Of a DNA stretch of 64,000 nucleotides, positions 54,880-64,000 are shown piece after piece (within the stretch, counting starts at the first letter, position 1; each line of letters opens with the position of its first letter). The position numbers and the translations under genes were made by a program. The stretch comes from Puccinellia tenuiflora. Lineage: Eukaryota > Streptophyta > Magnoliopsida > Poales > Poaceae. The stretch spans positions 1,271,489 to 1,335,488 of the forward strand of contig QRDG01000524.1 in NCBI GenBank assembly GCA_012064385.1, read 5' to 3'. The notes under the pieces are model-generated. The model was not told where the DNA came from and searched no databases. It was given only the letters and a program-made list of their open reading frames with translations.

Positions 54880-57800
54880 ATGGCGAGCTCGGGATCATGG
54901 ATGGGCTCCATTGTGGATGAGGAATACTTATGGAAGTTCCGCCGGGGCAAGTTCTTGGGGGCGACGGGCGATGTGGAAGCCCGCGTGCCTCCTGAAGGGG
55001 AAATTTCGCCCGAGCCCAAGAACGGCGAGGTTGTCGTATTCACCGCGCATCTGGAGCGAGGATTGGGGCTCCCGGTGAGTTCCTTCTTCGCGGAATTCCT
55101 GCGTTTCTACGGGCTGCAACCCCATCATCTGGGGGCGAACTGCATCACCCAACTGTCCTGCTTCGTCACACTGTGCGAGGCGTACTTGGGCCTCTGGCCC
55201 AGCATGGAGATCTTTGGCATGTTCTTCTTCCTGCGGTCTCAAGCGACCGCCGGGGTGCAGCGCGTCTGCGGCAGCGTCTCTATCAGTGCGAGGAATACGC
55301 CGCTGCCCAAGATCAGCCTGCCGGAGTCTGTCAAGAAGTGGCAGAACTCCTACTTCTACGTCCGGAATCTCTCGGACGTCGACCGAATCGGCCTCCCGGT
55401 CTTCTCCAATGAGCTGCCGGCTTCCAAGTCCTGGCTCCGGAAGCCGCCTGTGGACTCGGCTCTTGAGAGTGTCTTGTTCAACCGGCTGAAGGAGCTGGTG
55501 AGGGATGGCCTAACATCCCGGGACCTGACCATGGCGTGGCTGTCGAGGCGGTTGTATCCGCTGCGGTCGCGTCCACACAAGATGTGCTTCTACTTCGGCA
55601 TCCGGGATCCCAGCCGGGCCTACTTGGAGTTGCCGAAGCCAAAGGCCCTCCGTAAATGGGCTTCCCGTCTCGTCACCGACAGGGTCGAGGACGGCTGGGA
55701 TTTCGGGTGCGACCCTTTCACCCGCTCGGCGCCCGCTCCGGTGATTAGTCTTTACTCTCTTGTCCGTCTTCAATTCCTTTGTCCGGCTGCCGCCTGACCT
55801 AGTCGGCCCATTGAGCAGCTTTGTGACCTCCAACGGGCGGAAGACCTCGAAGTCGTCTTCGAGCCCGACGTCAGCGGTCCCTTCACCAGGGCGCTGACGA
55901 AGTTGCTGGGGACGGCGGAGAATTCCGCCGACGAACAGGCGGGAGAAGAAACAGATGCCACCGCTGACGAAGAGTCGGGCGGCGGCGACCGCGCCGGTTC
56001 GGACGGGCGCGGCGACTCCACCGAATCGTCTGGTGGGGGCGCCGATGTTGATGAGGAAGACGGAGGCGATGACGACGCTGCCCACACCGCTATGAGTCCC
56101 GTCCCCTCCGCCAGTTCCGACTCCGACTCGGCAGCCGGCCGGGACGAGGGCCTCGAGCGCATCGTCCGGCCTCCGGTCTTGCCGCCTCGCGGTAAGTCCT
56201 CTGAGCCCGGAGCCGTCGGGCAAACTGATGATGTGACGCGCGTGGTAGTGAATCTTTCCAGCAGTTCTGAGCCGGACTCTGAAGGTTCTTCTTCCGTGCC
56301 AGCCTCCAAGCCGGCGATATCCACCCGCCGGACCAAGGAATTGGAGGCGGCGGCGCGGAAGAAGGTGGTCGTTACTCGGCGGATCGTGAAGGAGAGGCGG
56401 TCGAAGTCGACCGCCGATGTCGATGCGAATACCACGCCGCCCAAGCGGAAGGGCGCATTCGAGAAGCGAGGCGTGCTGCCCGCCAAAAAGTTGGCTTCGA
56501 CGTCTCCCCGGCCTACCACGGCCGGCCTGTCGCCAGCCGGAAGACCGAAGGCGGAGACGCCTGAGACCGAGGCCAGGGCGGACGAGATCATGGCCGAGAT
56601 CCGGGCTGAGGTCGACGCCAAGATGGCGGAGGAGGAGGCCCTGACTGGTGGGGCCAAAGACGAGGTGATTGGTCGCGCTCCCAGCGGTGATTTTATTTAT
56701 GATTTGAACCCGGGCGATTTGGAGAGGGAGTTTTATGCTCAAACGACGCAGGCTGTTTTGGCTTTGGAGACAACTGACATTGGTATGACCATGGAGCAGC
56801 TGCTGGCCTCGAAGGAGGACGAGGAGAGGACGAAGGCGGCGGACGTGGAGAGGGCAGAACCCGCCGCCGACAAGACCCGCGCCCAGGTGGTTAATCTTTC
56901 TCCTCCTATTGTTCTTGGTTATGACTCGGGTATCGAGGATATGGAGAAAGCTATTTACGCGGAGCTGGCGCAGGCGGATTCAATCCGGGCGTTGATGGGT
57001 GCCCGGGCGGCTGCAAAGCAGCCAGCGGCTGCTAAGGCGGCCGGGGAGAAAGTGGGAGCAAGCGCGGATGCCCGCAAGACCGCAGAGAACGTGACTCCGG
57101 TCGGCGCTGGGGCTGAAGCGGTGCCGGCTGGCGTGGAGCGGTCGGTTTACGGCTCCGCCATTCCTGCGAAGGGCGTGGAAGTGCCCTCCGGGGGCGTGAA
57201 GCGCCCATCCGACGCTGCGCCGTCCCCCCCATCGAAGCGCTTGAGGAGGAGGAGGATGGCCAGAGTCTTGGGCTCGTGCGACGGGTACGCCTTCGCCTCG
57301 TGGTGAAAATCTTGTTACTTGTGCTTGGTGGTGACGCTTTCCTTAATTCGTAGGGCGCCGCTTCCAATAGCGGAGACGGCAGTTGTCGCGGTGGTGGAGT
57401 CGGCCTCGGTGTCCGCTACCGAGGCCCCTGCGGCGCAAGCGGCTAACCCGCCTTCAGAAGCGGCGATGGCGACGGCGGACGTGGGGGTGGTCGACCCGAT
57501 GTCGACGAGTGCTGTTCATCCCTTGGTCGACTCCACCCCTCCACCTCCGGCTGGTGGCGCCGAGGCGTCGGTGGACGCCTTCCAAATAGTTCCTCGGCCC
57601 GGCGCCGGGGCTGGGTATCTCGCCTTCCCTACCCCTTCCTCGGTGGTGGCCGAGACGGCCAAGGGCAGGGCCATTGAGGAGGCGACGGCTTCGCTCCCGG
57701 GTCCTCGTCAGTCGATCCTGGTATCTTCTCCGCCATACACTGGGCCGGTGCCGGCTCGGCCCGATGCATCGGGGAGGATTCCCCTTGCCGCGCTGGCGGA

Positions 57801-58953
57801 ACAGACGGCCAGGGAGAACCTGGCCAACGTAACTTTGCTCTGCTCCTCCGTCGAGCAAGGTTTTGCCGAGGCGGCTAGGGAGGCGGCATTGCTCAAGCGA
57901 GAGCTTGAGGCGGCTAAAGGTTTAGCTTCTTTTCTCGCTTGCACCCTCGGTCCTGCCGTTCTTCGTTTTTCTCTTGCACGTCTGGGCTTGACGATGGTCC
58001 AAACCCTTCAGGCGACGCCACATCCCGTGCTGGCTTGGAGAAGCAACTGAAGGAAAAGGACGCCGCCTTGACCTCATCCAAGGCCGATCTTCAAGCGGCG
58101 GAAAAAGCGTCGGAGGAACGCCGCCTCGAGGTCGTCCGGCTGGGCGAGGAGGCGGCGAAACTGCGGGAAGCTGACCGCCGGAAACAGAGCGAGATTGAGT
58201 CTCTCCGCAAGAACGCGACCGAGCTGAGGGCTCTGCTGGAAGCTTCCGTCGAGAACAGCGATAAGATCGTCCAGGCGGCCAAGGCGCGCGAGCTTGAGCA
58301 GGAACAGCTGGTGGGCGGCCTGGTCGAGGAGGTTGAACGTGTAAACAAGCTGATCCTCGGTAAGTGAAGTCTCCTTTCTCCTTGATTTCTTGCTTGGGGT
58401 CTTCTACTCGGCCTTACTGGTTTGAAATGCAGGCCTTTATCCTGAGGTTGACGCGCAAATTCAAAGATATGCTGCCTGGGCTCATTCTCGACCGGAGTCT
58501 TCCGATGCCGCTGTCGGATCTGCTCCGACTACCGTCTCCCGCCTTCTGCGATTCGGCCAGGAGTTCGATCGGTTGAAGGAGGCCGCCGGCAGCGTGCTTG
58601 AGAACCTGTGGCCGGAAGCTCCTTTGCCAGCCGCTCTCCACGAGTTATCTACTCGGCTTGAAGGGGCACCGATTGGCATCAACGAGCAGGTGGAGATGGC
58701 GGCGCGCGGAGGCACCGACATGGCCTTGGCCTTGGTGAAGTCGTGGTATCCTGGCGTGCAGACGAGCAACCTGTTGAATGGCTTCCGCACTGGGACGTCC
58801 CTCGCAAGCCTTCGTCCGGAAATCGCCGTAGCCTCAGGGCGAATTGCCGAGGCGGTGGACCTGACGGAGCTTGTGCCTGCTGAACCGTCCTCGGCGCCGC
58901 AACCAACTGAAGATACTAGAGCCGGCGACGCTGCTGATGCTTCTATTGCTTGA
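54880..58953 (+). CDS. Intact five-exon gene, 'putative gypsy type transposon' (PF04195-like) protein, 1,259 residues
   Basis: Exons 54880-55740, 55819-57302, 57354-57919, 58012-58359 and 58433-58953 join with matching phases (0, 2, 1, 1) and GT-AG introns of 51-92 bp; the last two introns have good consensus ends (GTAAGT; TTCAG, TGCAG). The start ATG is in a good context (CTCCATGGCG). Residues about 45-290 (GLPVSSFFAEFLRFYGLQPHHL, ITQLSCFVTLCEAYLGLWPS, YFYVRNL) resemble the PF04195 domain. Next comes a long acidic Ser/Asp/Glu-rich part, a Lys/Arg patch (PSKRLRRRRM, nuclear-signal-like), an Ala/Pro linker, a coiled coil (about residues 930-1085) and a helical C-terminus. No stop or frameshift breaks it. 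It lies antisense in a Tat/Grande-like element. Its function is unknown to me. Confidence 0.82.
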
Positions 58954-59276
58954 TTTGCTTGCTTCCCTGGGATGCCGGGTGTAACTGTCATTCCGTATTA
59001 TTAACTGTCCTGTCACATTACTCATCTTGTTATGTCGTGCACTTTTGGAGATTGCCTTGTAAAAATTCGCTATTCTGCTTCCTGTTGTTGACTGCTTATC
59101 GTGAGTGTCGTTTTCTCTGTGGCTGCTGGGCCTTTGTATCGGGGTTCATGTTTGTTTTGGTGATGATAATCACCATGCCTAGCCCCCGAATTTTGGGCCG
59201 GCTTGAGCATCTAGCCGGGTCAAAATTTCCCTTTTTTGTTCGCCTTTCGCTTTTCTTCTGCCGTCGTTATGTCGTG
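58954..59276 (+). other. 3' flank of the PF04195-like gene
   Basis: About 320 bp of T-rich sequence, probably the 3' UTR. It ends with 'gcctagcccccgaattttgggccgg', a first, isolated relative of the tandem repeat that follows. Confidence 0.45.
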
Positions 59277-59922
59277 CAGCCCCCGAGTCCGTGACTTGGG
59301 GTGATTTAGTTATGCGTCCGGGTCTGCGGAGCCGCCTTGGCGGGTGCGTAGCCCCCGGGTATTTTTATGCCGGCTTACGGCTTCACGGCCCCCGAGTCCG
59401 TGACTTGGGGTGATTTATATTTTCATCCGGGTCTGGGCAGCCGCCTTGGCGGGTGCGCAGCCCCCGGGAATCTTTTTGCCGGCTTACGGCTTCGCAGCCC
59501 CCGAGTCCGTGACTTGGGGTGTTTTATACATTCATCCGGGCCTGGGCAGCCGCCTTGGCGGGTGCGCAGCCCCCGGGAATCTTTTTGCCGGCTTACGGCT
59601 TCGCAGCCCCCGAGTCCGTGACTTGGGGTGTTTTATATATTCATCCGGGTCTGGGCAGCCGCCTTGGCGGGTGCGCAGCCCCCGGGAATCTTTTTGCCGG
59701 CTTACGGCTTCGCAGCCCCCGAGTCCGTGACTTGGGGTGTTTTATACATTCATCCGGGTCTGGGCAGCCGCCTTGGCGGGTGCGCAGCCCCCGGGAATCT
59801 TTTTGCCGGCTTACGGCTTCGCAGCCCCCGAGTCCGTGACTTGGGGTGTTTTATATATTCATCCGGGCCTGGGCATCCGCCTTGGCGGGTGCGCAGCCCC
59901 CGGGAATCTTTTTGCCGGCTTG
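59277..59922. repeat. 109-bp tandem repeat, about 5.9 copies
   Basis: Units start at 59277, 59386, 59495, 59604, 59713 and 59822 with CAGCCCCCGAGTCCGTGAC. Each has a second C-run (GCAGCCCCCGGGAAT) and 'gccgccttggcgggtgcg' in the middle. Copies 3-6 differ by only a few bases; copies 1-2 are more diverged. ORFs of about 85-113 codons through it are by-products of a 109-bp period (not divisible by three) and are not genes. Confidence 0.95.
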
Positions 59923-60056
59923 GCCTTGCCTCCTTGGCTTCTGCGCGTGGACCCGGTTGCAGTTACTGAAAGGTCCCGTCAACTGAGTTTCGTTACCACG
60001 TGTTGATCATGGGATCGTGGGTGACGGTTGGGTCTCCCACGTTGTCCCTTGGTTGC

Positions 60057-60065
60057 GTTATAAAG
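60057..60065 (+). promoter_or_regulatory. TATA box of the B3/AT-hook gene
   Basis: GTTATAAAG lies 88-96 bases upstream of the ATG at 60153, followed by a C/T-rich leader. It suggests transcription starting at about 60090 and rules out the upstream ATG at 60009. Confidence 0.5.
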
Positions 60066-60152
60066 CTTCACAATTTTCGTTCTTCCTTGTCATTGCTTAC
60101 GCCTTCTTGCTCTCTCTTCGTCTTCCTCCTATCGTTCCCTCGCATCCCTGCC

Positions 60153-60983
60153 ATGGTGAAGTCCGAGCCTTTGGATGTTGCCGCTGAGGAGACCATCGCT
60201 GCGCCCCCGGCGAAACGTCCGCGCGGTCGTCCCCCTAAGAGAGGCGGTCGAGGGCGAGGAAAAGCGGTCCCCTCCACTGCCGCTGGTAGCAGCGTTGGCC
60301 GTGGCAAGGGCAGCGGCCGTGCTGGCTTGAAGAGGGCGGGTGCCGTCAGTGGCGGCGTTAGCGTTGGCGTTGGTCGTGGCAAGAACCTCCTTGTTCTTCA
60401 CGACTCGTCGAGCGAGGAGGAAGCCACCCCTGTTCTTCCCCCTCCGGGTTTTGACCCGATTCCTAAATATGCTCCCTCTGCTGTCGCCGACGGCGAGGAA
60501 GACAGCGCGGAGTTGTCCTCTGCCTCTTCCGACTCCTTGGAGAATCCGCGGCGCCCGGCCTGGGGTGTGTTCCCTATCGGGGAGTTCCTCTTGATCCTGC
60601 ACTCGCCAGTTACTGGGCCGGTGCAGAGGCTTCCCGATGCCTTCGCCGACGCACTGCCGGGTGTTGGCCACTTCAAGTTCAAGCTATTCCGCGAGGGTGC
60701 TTCCCAGGGTCCCTGGAATGCAACCGTCCGGTTCACCTCCCAGGTGGAGGGTAATGCTGTTGTCAATAGGGTGGAGTTTGTTAGGGGTTGGGACGAGTTC
60801 GCTGACTTCTACGAGCTCGAAGCCGGCTTCATTCTCTGCTTCCGTCTCCGGCGTGACAAGGGCGTCTTCTTCGTGAAGGTGTTCGACGGCACTGTCGTGG
60901 GGCTACCTTTCGGGTACCCCACGGTGGTAGTACCTGGGTCACGCCAAGAGAGGCCCATGAAGTGTACCATGTGGCCCAAGTAG
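60153..60983 (+). CDS. AT-hook plus B3-domain DNA-binding protein, 3' end replaced by an LTR
   Basis: 276 codons from ATG 60153 (CTGCCATGGTG). An AT-hook-like core (RPRGRPPKRGGRGRG, residues about 23-37) is followed by a Gly/Ala/Arg-rich linker, an acidic patch (DSSSEEE), and a B3 domain at about residues 140-247. The B3 signature is seen in RLPDAFADAL, the central WNATVRF, VEFVRGWDEFADFYELEAG and VFFVKVFDGT. B3 domains bind DNA and are found only in plants and relatives. The last 29 codons after FDGT lie in the LTR of the gypsy element starting at 60893, so the natural C-terminus and stop are outside the window. It is not a plain shadow ORF: the B3 pattern is continuous. Whether it is TE-borne or a host gene is inferred from context. 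Confidence 0.72.
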   Translation: MVKSEPLDVAAEETIAAPPAKRPRGRPPKRGGRGRGKAVPSTAAGSSVGRGKGSGRAGLKRAGAVSGGVSVGVGRGKNLLVLHDSSSEEEATPVLPPPGFDPIPKYAPSAVADGEEDSAELSSASSDSLENPRRPAWGVFPIGEFLLILHSPVTGPVQRLPDAFADALPGVGHFKFKLFREGASQGPWNATVRFTSQVEGNAVVNRVEFVRGWDEFADFYELEAGFILCFRLRRDKGVFFVKVFDGTVVGLPFGYPTVVVPGSRQERPMKCTMWPK

Positions 60984-61311
60984 CTGGTGAAGCCGGTGAT
61001 GATCTTCCTTATTTTGTAACGTGCAATCCGCACCGTCCACCCGAGACCTGGCCTGTGATATAAAGGCCAGGAGGGTGCGTCGTCTAGGTCAAGCAAGCAG
61101 CACACAAACCCTAGCGGGATCGCATCTCGCCATTGTAGCCACCTTGATAATTCCATACAAGCAGGAGTAGGTCTTTACCTCACCTCGAGGGGCCGAACCT
61201 GGGTAAACTCGCCCCCTGTTAGCCGTCTTAGCCACCAACGATTCATACTCTCTCCCCCTCAATCAACCCGGGGTACACAACCTTGGGATTTGCCGAGTCC
61301 ACTACTCGTCA
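60893..61311 (+). repeat. 5' LTR of gypsy element G2
   Basis: 419 bp, TGTCGTGGGG...CTCGTCA, with a TATA box (GATATAAAGG, 61058-61066) in the U3/R region and a primer-binding site two bases after. The LTR interrupts the B3 gene. The left flank GGCAC (60888-60892) would be one copy of the target duplication. Confidence 0.78.
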
Positions 61312-61313
61312 AT

Positions 61314-61330
61314 TGGCGCCGTCTGTGGGA
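61314..61330 (+). other. Primer-binding site of G2
   Basis: TGGCGCCGTCTGTGGGA, the form found next to LTRs of Tat-type grass gypsy elements. Its first eight bases match the tRNA-Asp site; the rest differs. Confidence 0.75.
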
Positions 61331-61350
61331 AAGAACAGATCGTTGGAATC

Positions 61351-64000
61351 ATGGTTGCGCCGGCCTCATCCGAAATGAAGAACAGCATCAGCGCCAGGGA
61401 GTCGATCTACACCGGCTTACTCGAGTTCGTCCATCACTCGCCGGCGGATCTCCCGGCGTACGCTGAGGTGCAGCAGAGCACGTGGATTACCTTCGATAGT
61501 CTGCGCTATCTGGTGGACAGTCGCGGAATGCTCCGGCCCACGCTGGCCACGTTGCGCGTGACGGACGCGCCAGCATCTACATCGACTGCGCTGACCGCGG
61601 CTTCACCCGCCGCGAAGATCGTATCTACTGCGGCCACGGCGGTCGCGTCATCAACTACCGCGAAGATCGCGTCCACCTCGACTGCGTCAGCACCACCTAC
61701 GACCGCATCAACGACGACTGTGGTGACCACACCCACGGTCACCAGAAAAATCGCATCTACTGCAACCCCGGCACGAAACAAGTCGACCCCGACCTTCTTG
61801 TCCGCGCCCCGGATGAAGCCAAAATCTACGCCAATCGCGCCTCCGCATTGCGGTGGCCGCACCCGCCACGTCGCTGTGATCTTCGACTCTGAGCATAGCT
61901 CAGACGAAGGAAGCAGGACTGGGAGCATCAGCCCCACTCGGCGGGTTTACCCCGCGCAAGTCTATATGGCCAGCCCAGCACGATCCAACGGCGGGGAACC
62001 CGTATACCCGCTGGAGGTGACCATGCCGGACAGGGTGACAAGACTCACCATCACTCGGGAGATGGCGATCCAGGCCATGAAGCACGTGGACGAAGGCACG
62101 TTCCCTTCACCAGATAAACCCCGAGAAGACCAACTGGCGGTCCAATACTTGCTTTGGAAGGAGTCCGAGCGAGTCCGCCAAGAGAAGGCCGATCTGATTC
62201 GACGCAAAGAGTTAGCCGACGCGTCGAGTGCCAGGAGGGCAGCACACTCGTTTTTGGCCGGATCAGAGGAAGTCTCGCAAGGAGGACGTCACAGGCCTCG
62301 CATGCCACGGGTGCCAGAAGCTGATCGCGTCCACCTCACTCGCAATCTGGAGTCGTCATTCATGACGGAAGATGCGGACGGAATCCCCGTCCCCAAGACA
62401 CCCGCTTCGGCCCTCATGGCGGTCGAAACCTACCTGCGACTAACACAGCCGCCGGAGGGTGACGCCCACGCCCGCCTCCACAGGCGACAAATTCAATCCC
62501 TCAGGGAAGTCGAGGAAGTCCTGGCAAAGTCAGCACCAGCAGAAAGGGTGCACGAGAATCGAGGCCGCCGCGATCGTGAACCCGCACCACTTGCAGACCC
62601 AGCCCCAATTCGACTGCGACAGCCAGGCGAAGATGTCCGTAACGTCGTCGCACGGAGAAGGGTGGACCGCAGTCGACGGCTGCGAGCGGCGAGTGCACAA
62701 GCCAACGACTACGACGACGACGACTTCGAGCCACGCGGAGCCGCATGTTTCAGCTTCAACATCCGCGACACGAAGATGCCCAAAGGCTTCAAGCTAACAG
62801 CGGAGACACCCAAGTATGATGGGAAGCAGGACCCAAGGGACTGGCTGGAAGACTACCTCATCGCGTGCAGCTGTCAAGGTGGTACTTCGACTACTGCCAT
62901 GCAGTACATCCAGTTGATGCTCACGGGATCTGCTCGCGGGTGGCTCAACACCCAGCCCAGGGACGCTTTCAGCACCTGGGACGAGTTCAGGAACGCCTTC
63001 GTGAAGAGTTTTCTGGGGACATACGCAAGGCCAACAACCCTCATTGAACTCCAGGCGTGCAAGCAAGGTCGAGACGAGCCACTCCGTTCGTACATCCAGC
63101 GGTGGACCTTACTTCGCAATACCATGGACGGAGCCACCTCAGAAGACAGGGTGATGGACGCATTCATGCACGGCGTTTACCGCCGCGACCTCCGTGAGGA
63201 GTTTGGTAGGCTTAGGCCGAGGAACATGATCGAACTCATGCAGATAGCCAACCAGTGGGCAGACGGAGAAGACTCTGTTCGTGATGCACCACGATCTCCG
63301 AGGCAAGAGGCAGGACCTAGCAACTGGCGAGAAGGGCGCCTGAAAAAGAAGCCGCGTTACGTCGGCAACGACTTGATCGAATTAGTAGCGGCGGGATTCG
63401 AAACCCCCCGTGAGAATGAAGGGCAGTACAACCAGGACGGTGGCAGCAGCTACCATAGAGACGGAAGTCGCAAGCGCGAGTGGCGGAGACGCCAACTGAC
63501 TGAGGAAGAAGAATTAGAGCAACCTTGCAAGCATCACATGTTTAGGGACCCAGAAACAGGCAAGTGGGGATCCCGCCACCTATTGAAGGATTGCAGAAAG
63601 GCGCGTAAGATATACAGGGCGTTTGCGCGAATAGTCCCCCAGAACGGACAGCGTGATAATCAAGCGGCACCCGTGGCACAGCCAGCCGCACAGCTGGCCC
63701 TCCAGGCGCCACCTCCTCCTCCAGTCGCCAACCCAGCGCAAGCAGCGCTGGCCTTCTACCCGCAACAGCAACAACAACCACAGCCACAGCCGCAGGATCC
63801 TGCTAACGTGTTCCCGGCAGCACGTGGGCAGATCAACATGATACAGAAGGGACGTCCTTCCAACAGGACCCAGAAAATCATCACCCGCCAGGTCTACCAA
63901 GCACTCACCAATCCACCTGCAGTACCCGATTACCTGAGAGGCTCAGAAACGGCGATCACTTTCTCCAGAGCGGATCACCCGCCGGCGATACCACGACCCG
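61351..64000 (+). CDS. G2 gag (and start of pol), open to the window edge
   Basis: From ATG 61351 one frame stays open for 883 codons with no stop. Residues about 60-175 are Ala/Thr/Ser-rich; 270-460 are charged; the gag core starts at about residue 480 (TPKYDGKQDPRDWLEDYL, GSARGWLNTQP, AFVKSFLGTYARP, LRSYIQRWTLLRNTM, FMHGVYRRDLREEFGR). Then come a C/H-containing segment (CKHHMFRDPETGKWGSRHLLKDC), a Gln/Pro-rich linker (QQQQQPQPQPQ) and the approach to the protease (ITFSRADHPPAIPRP). An unbroken frame of this length with a good LTR and primer-binding site points to a recent, possibly intact Tat-like element. Confidence 0.88.
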   Translation, partial: MVAPASSEMKNSISARESIYTGLLEFVHHSPADLPAYAEVQQSTWITFDSLRYLVDSRGMLRPTLATLRVTDAPASTSTALTAASPAAKIVSTAATAVASSTTAKIASTSTASAPPTTASTTTVVTTPTVTRKIASTATPARNKSTPTFLSAPRMKPKSTPIAPPHCGGRTRHVAVIFDSEHSSDEGSRTGSISPTRRVYPAQVYMASPARSNGGEPVYPLEVTMPDRVTRLTITREMAIQAMKHVDEGTFPSPDKPREDQLAVQYLLWKESERVRQEKADLIRRKELADASSARRAAHSFLAGSEEVSQGGRHRPRMPRVPEADRVHLTRNLESSFMTEDADGIPVPKTPASALMAVETYLRLTQPPEGDAHARLHRRQIQSLREVEEVLAKSAPAERVHENRGRRDREPAPLADPAPIRLRQPGEDVRNVVARRRVDRSRRLRAASAQANDYDDDDFEPRGAACFSFNIRDTKMPKGFKLTAETPKYDGKQDPRDWLEDYLIACSCQGGTSTTAMQYIQLMLTGSARGWLNTQPRDAFSTWDEFRNAFVKSFLGTYARPTTLIELQACKQGRDEPLRSYIQRWTLLRNTMDGATSEDRVMDAFMHGVYRRDLREEFGRLRPRNMIELMQIANQWADGEDSVRDAPRSPRQEAGPSNWREGRLKKKPRYVGNDLIELVAAGFETPRENEGQYNQDGGSSYHRDGSRKREWRRRQLTEEEELEQPCKHHMFRDPETGKWGSRHLLKDCRKARKIYRAFARIVPQNGQRDNQAAPVAQPAAQLALQAPPPPPVANPAQAALAFYPQQQQQPQPQPQDPANVFPAARGQINMIQKGRPSNRTQKIITRQVYQALTNPPAVPDYLRGSETAITFSRADHPPAIPRP

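Noticed and set aside
55510..56742. 410-codon minus-strand ORF (and a 295-codon one beside it)
   Set aside because: Both are shadows of the GC-rich second exon of the PF04195-like gene; composition is Arg/Ser-rich with no domain, and the plus frame has consistent splicing.
59277..59922. CRISPR-like array (regular repeats)
   Set aside because: The whole 109-bp unit is repeated with no unique spacers, and the setting is a plant retrotransposon; it is an ordinary tandem repeat.
59367..60006. Family of five overlapping ORFs of 84-113 codons with near-identical peptides
   Set aside because: They arise from the 109-bp period, which moves the frame each copy; no start context, domain or splice logic supports them.
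60000..60152. Longer start for the B3/AT-hook protein (ATG at 60009)
   Set aside because: It lies upstream of the TATA box at 60057, and the extra residues are not like the rest; ATG 60153 has a better context.

Overview
The window looks like nuclear DNA of a large-genome grass, probably Triticeae (wheat, barley, rye or Aegilops). That is inferred from the dense nesting of Ty3/gypsy elements with LTRs starting TGATACGTC, a Copia LTR with TGAAAG/CTTTCA-type ends, Stowaway MITEs with TA duplications, a CACTA end and plant L1-type LINEs. Almost everything is transposon-derived. There is one recognisable host gene, a decayed aspartic protease, and one unusual retrotransposon segment carrying two gene-like units on its antisense strand.

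Layout. 1-1026: Athila-type LTR remnant and a minus-strand gag remnant. 1027-16983: a Ty3/gypsy element (called G1 here) with both LTRs, its 5' LTR split by a full-length LINE (1552-7430) and its 3' LTR holding an N gap. 16984-31522: Athila-type fragments in both orientations, with a Copia solo LTR (19357-21743) whose target duplication is intact. 31523-37186: another minus-strand Athila-type element, with a Mutator-like element inside its 3' ORF; it sits in a CACTA terminus ending at 37391. 37392-38634: LINE 3' end and two Stowaway MITEs.

38.7-52.5 kb: a minus-strand A1 aspartic protease gene of the A36/A39 GPI-anchored type. Ten coding exons can be followed. Its introns carry a 4.7-kb LINE, a Helitron-like end, a long foldback element, a Mutator-like MITE, a GC-rich terminal-inverted-repeat element and Stowaways. 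A stop codon replaces the tryptophan after the first catalytic motif, and a splice donor is lost near the 3' end, so it is called a pseudogene.

52.7-64 kb: a LINE remnant, then a minus-strand Tat/Grande-like LTR (53555-54252). Antisense to that element lie an intact five-exon gene for a 1,259-residue protein of the 'putative gypsy type transposon' (PF04195-like) family, six copies of a 109-bp tandem repeat resembling the polypurine-tract region, and an AT-hook plus B3-domain gene. The B3 gene is cut by the 419-bp LTR of a second gypsy element whose gag frame stays open from 61351 to the window edge. The antisense pair is the best candidate for something little described.
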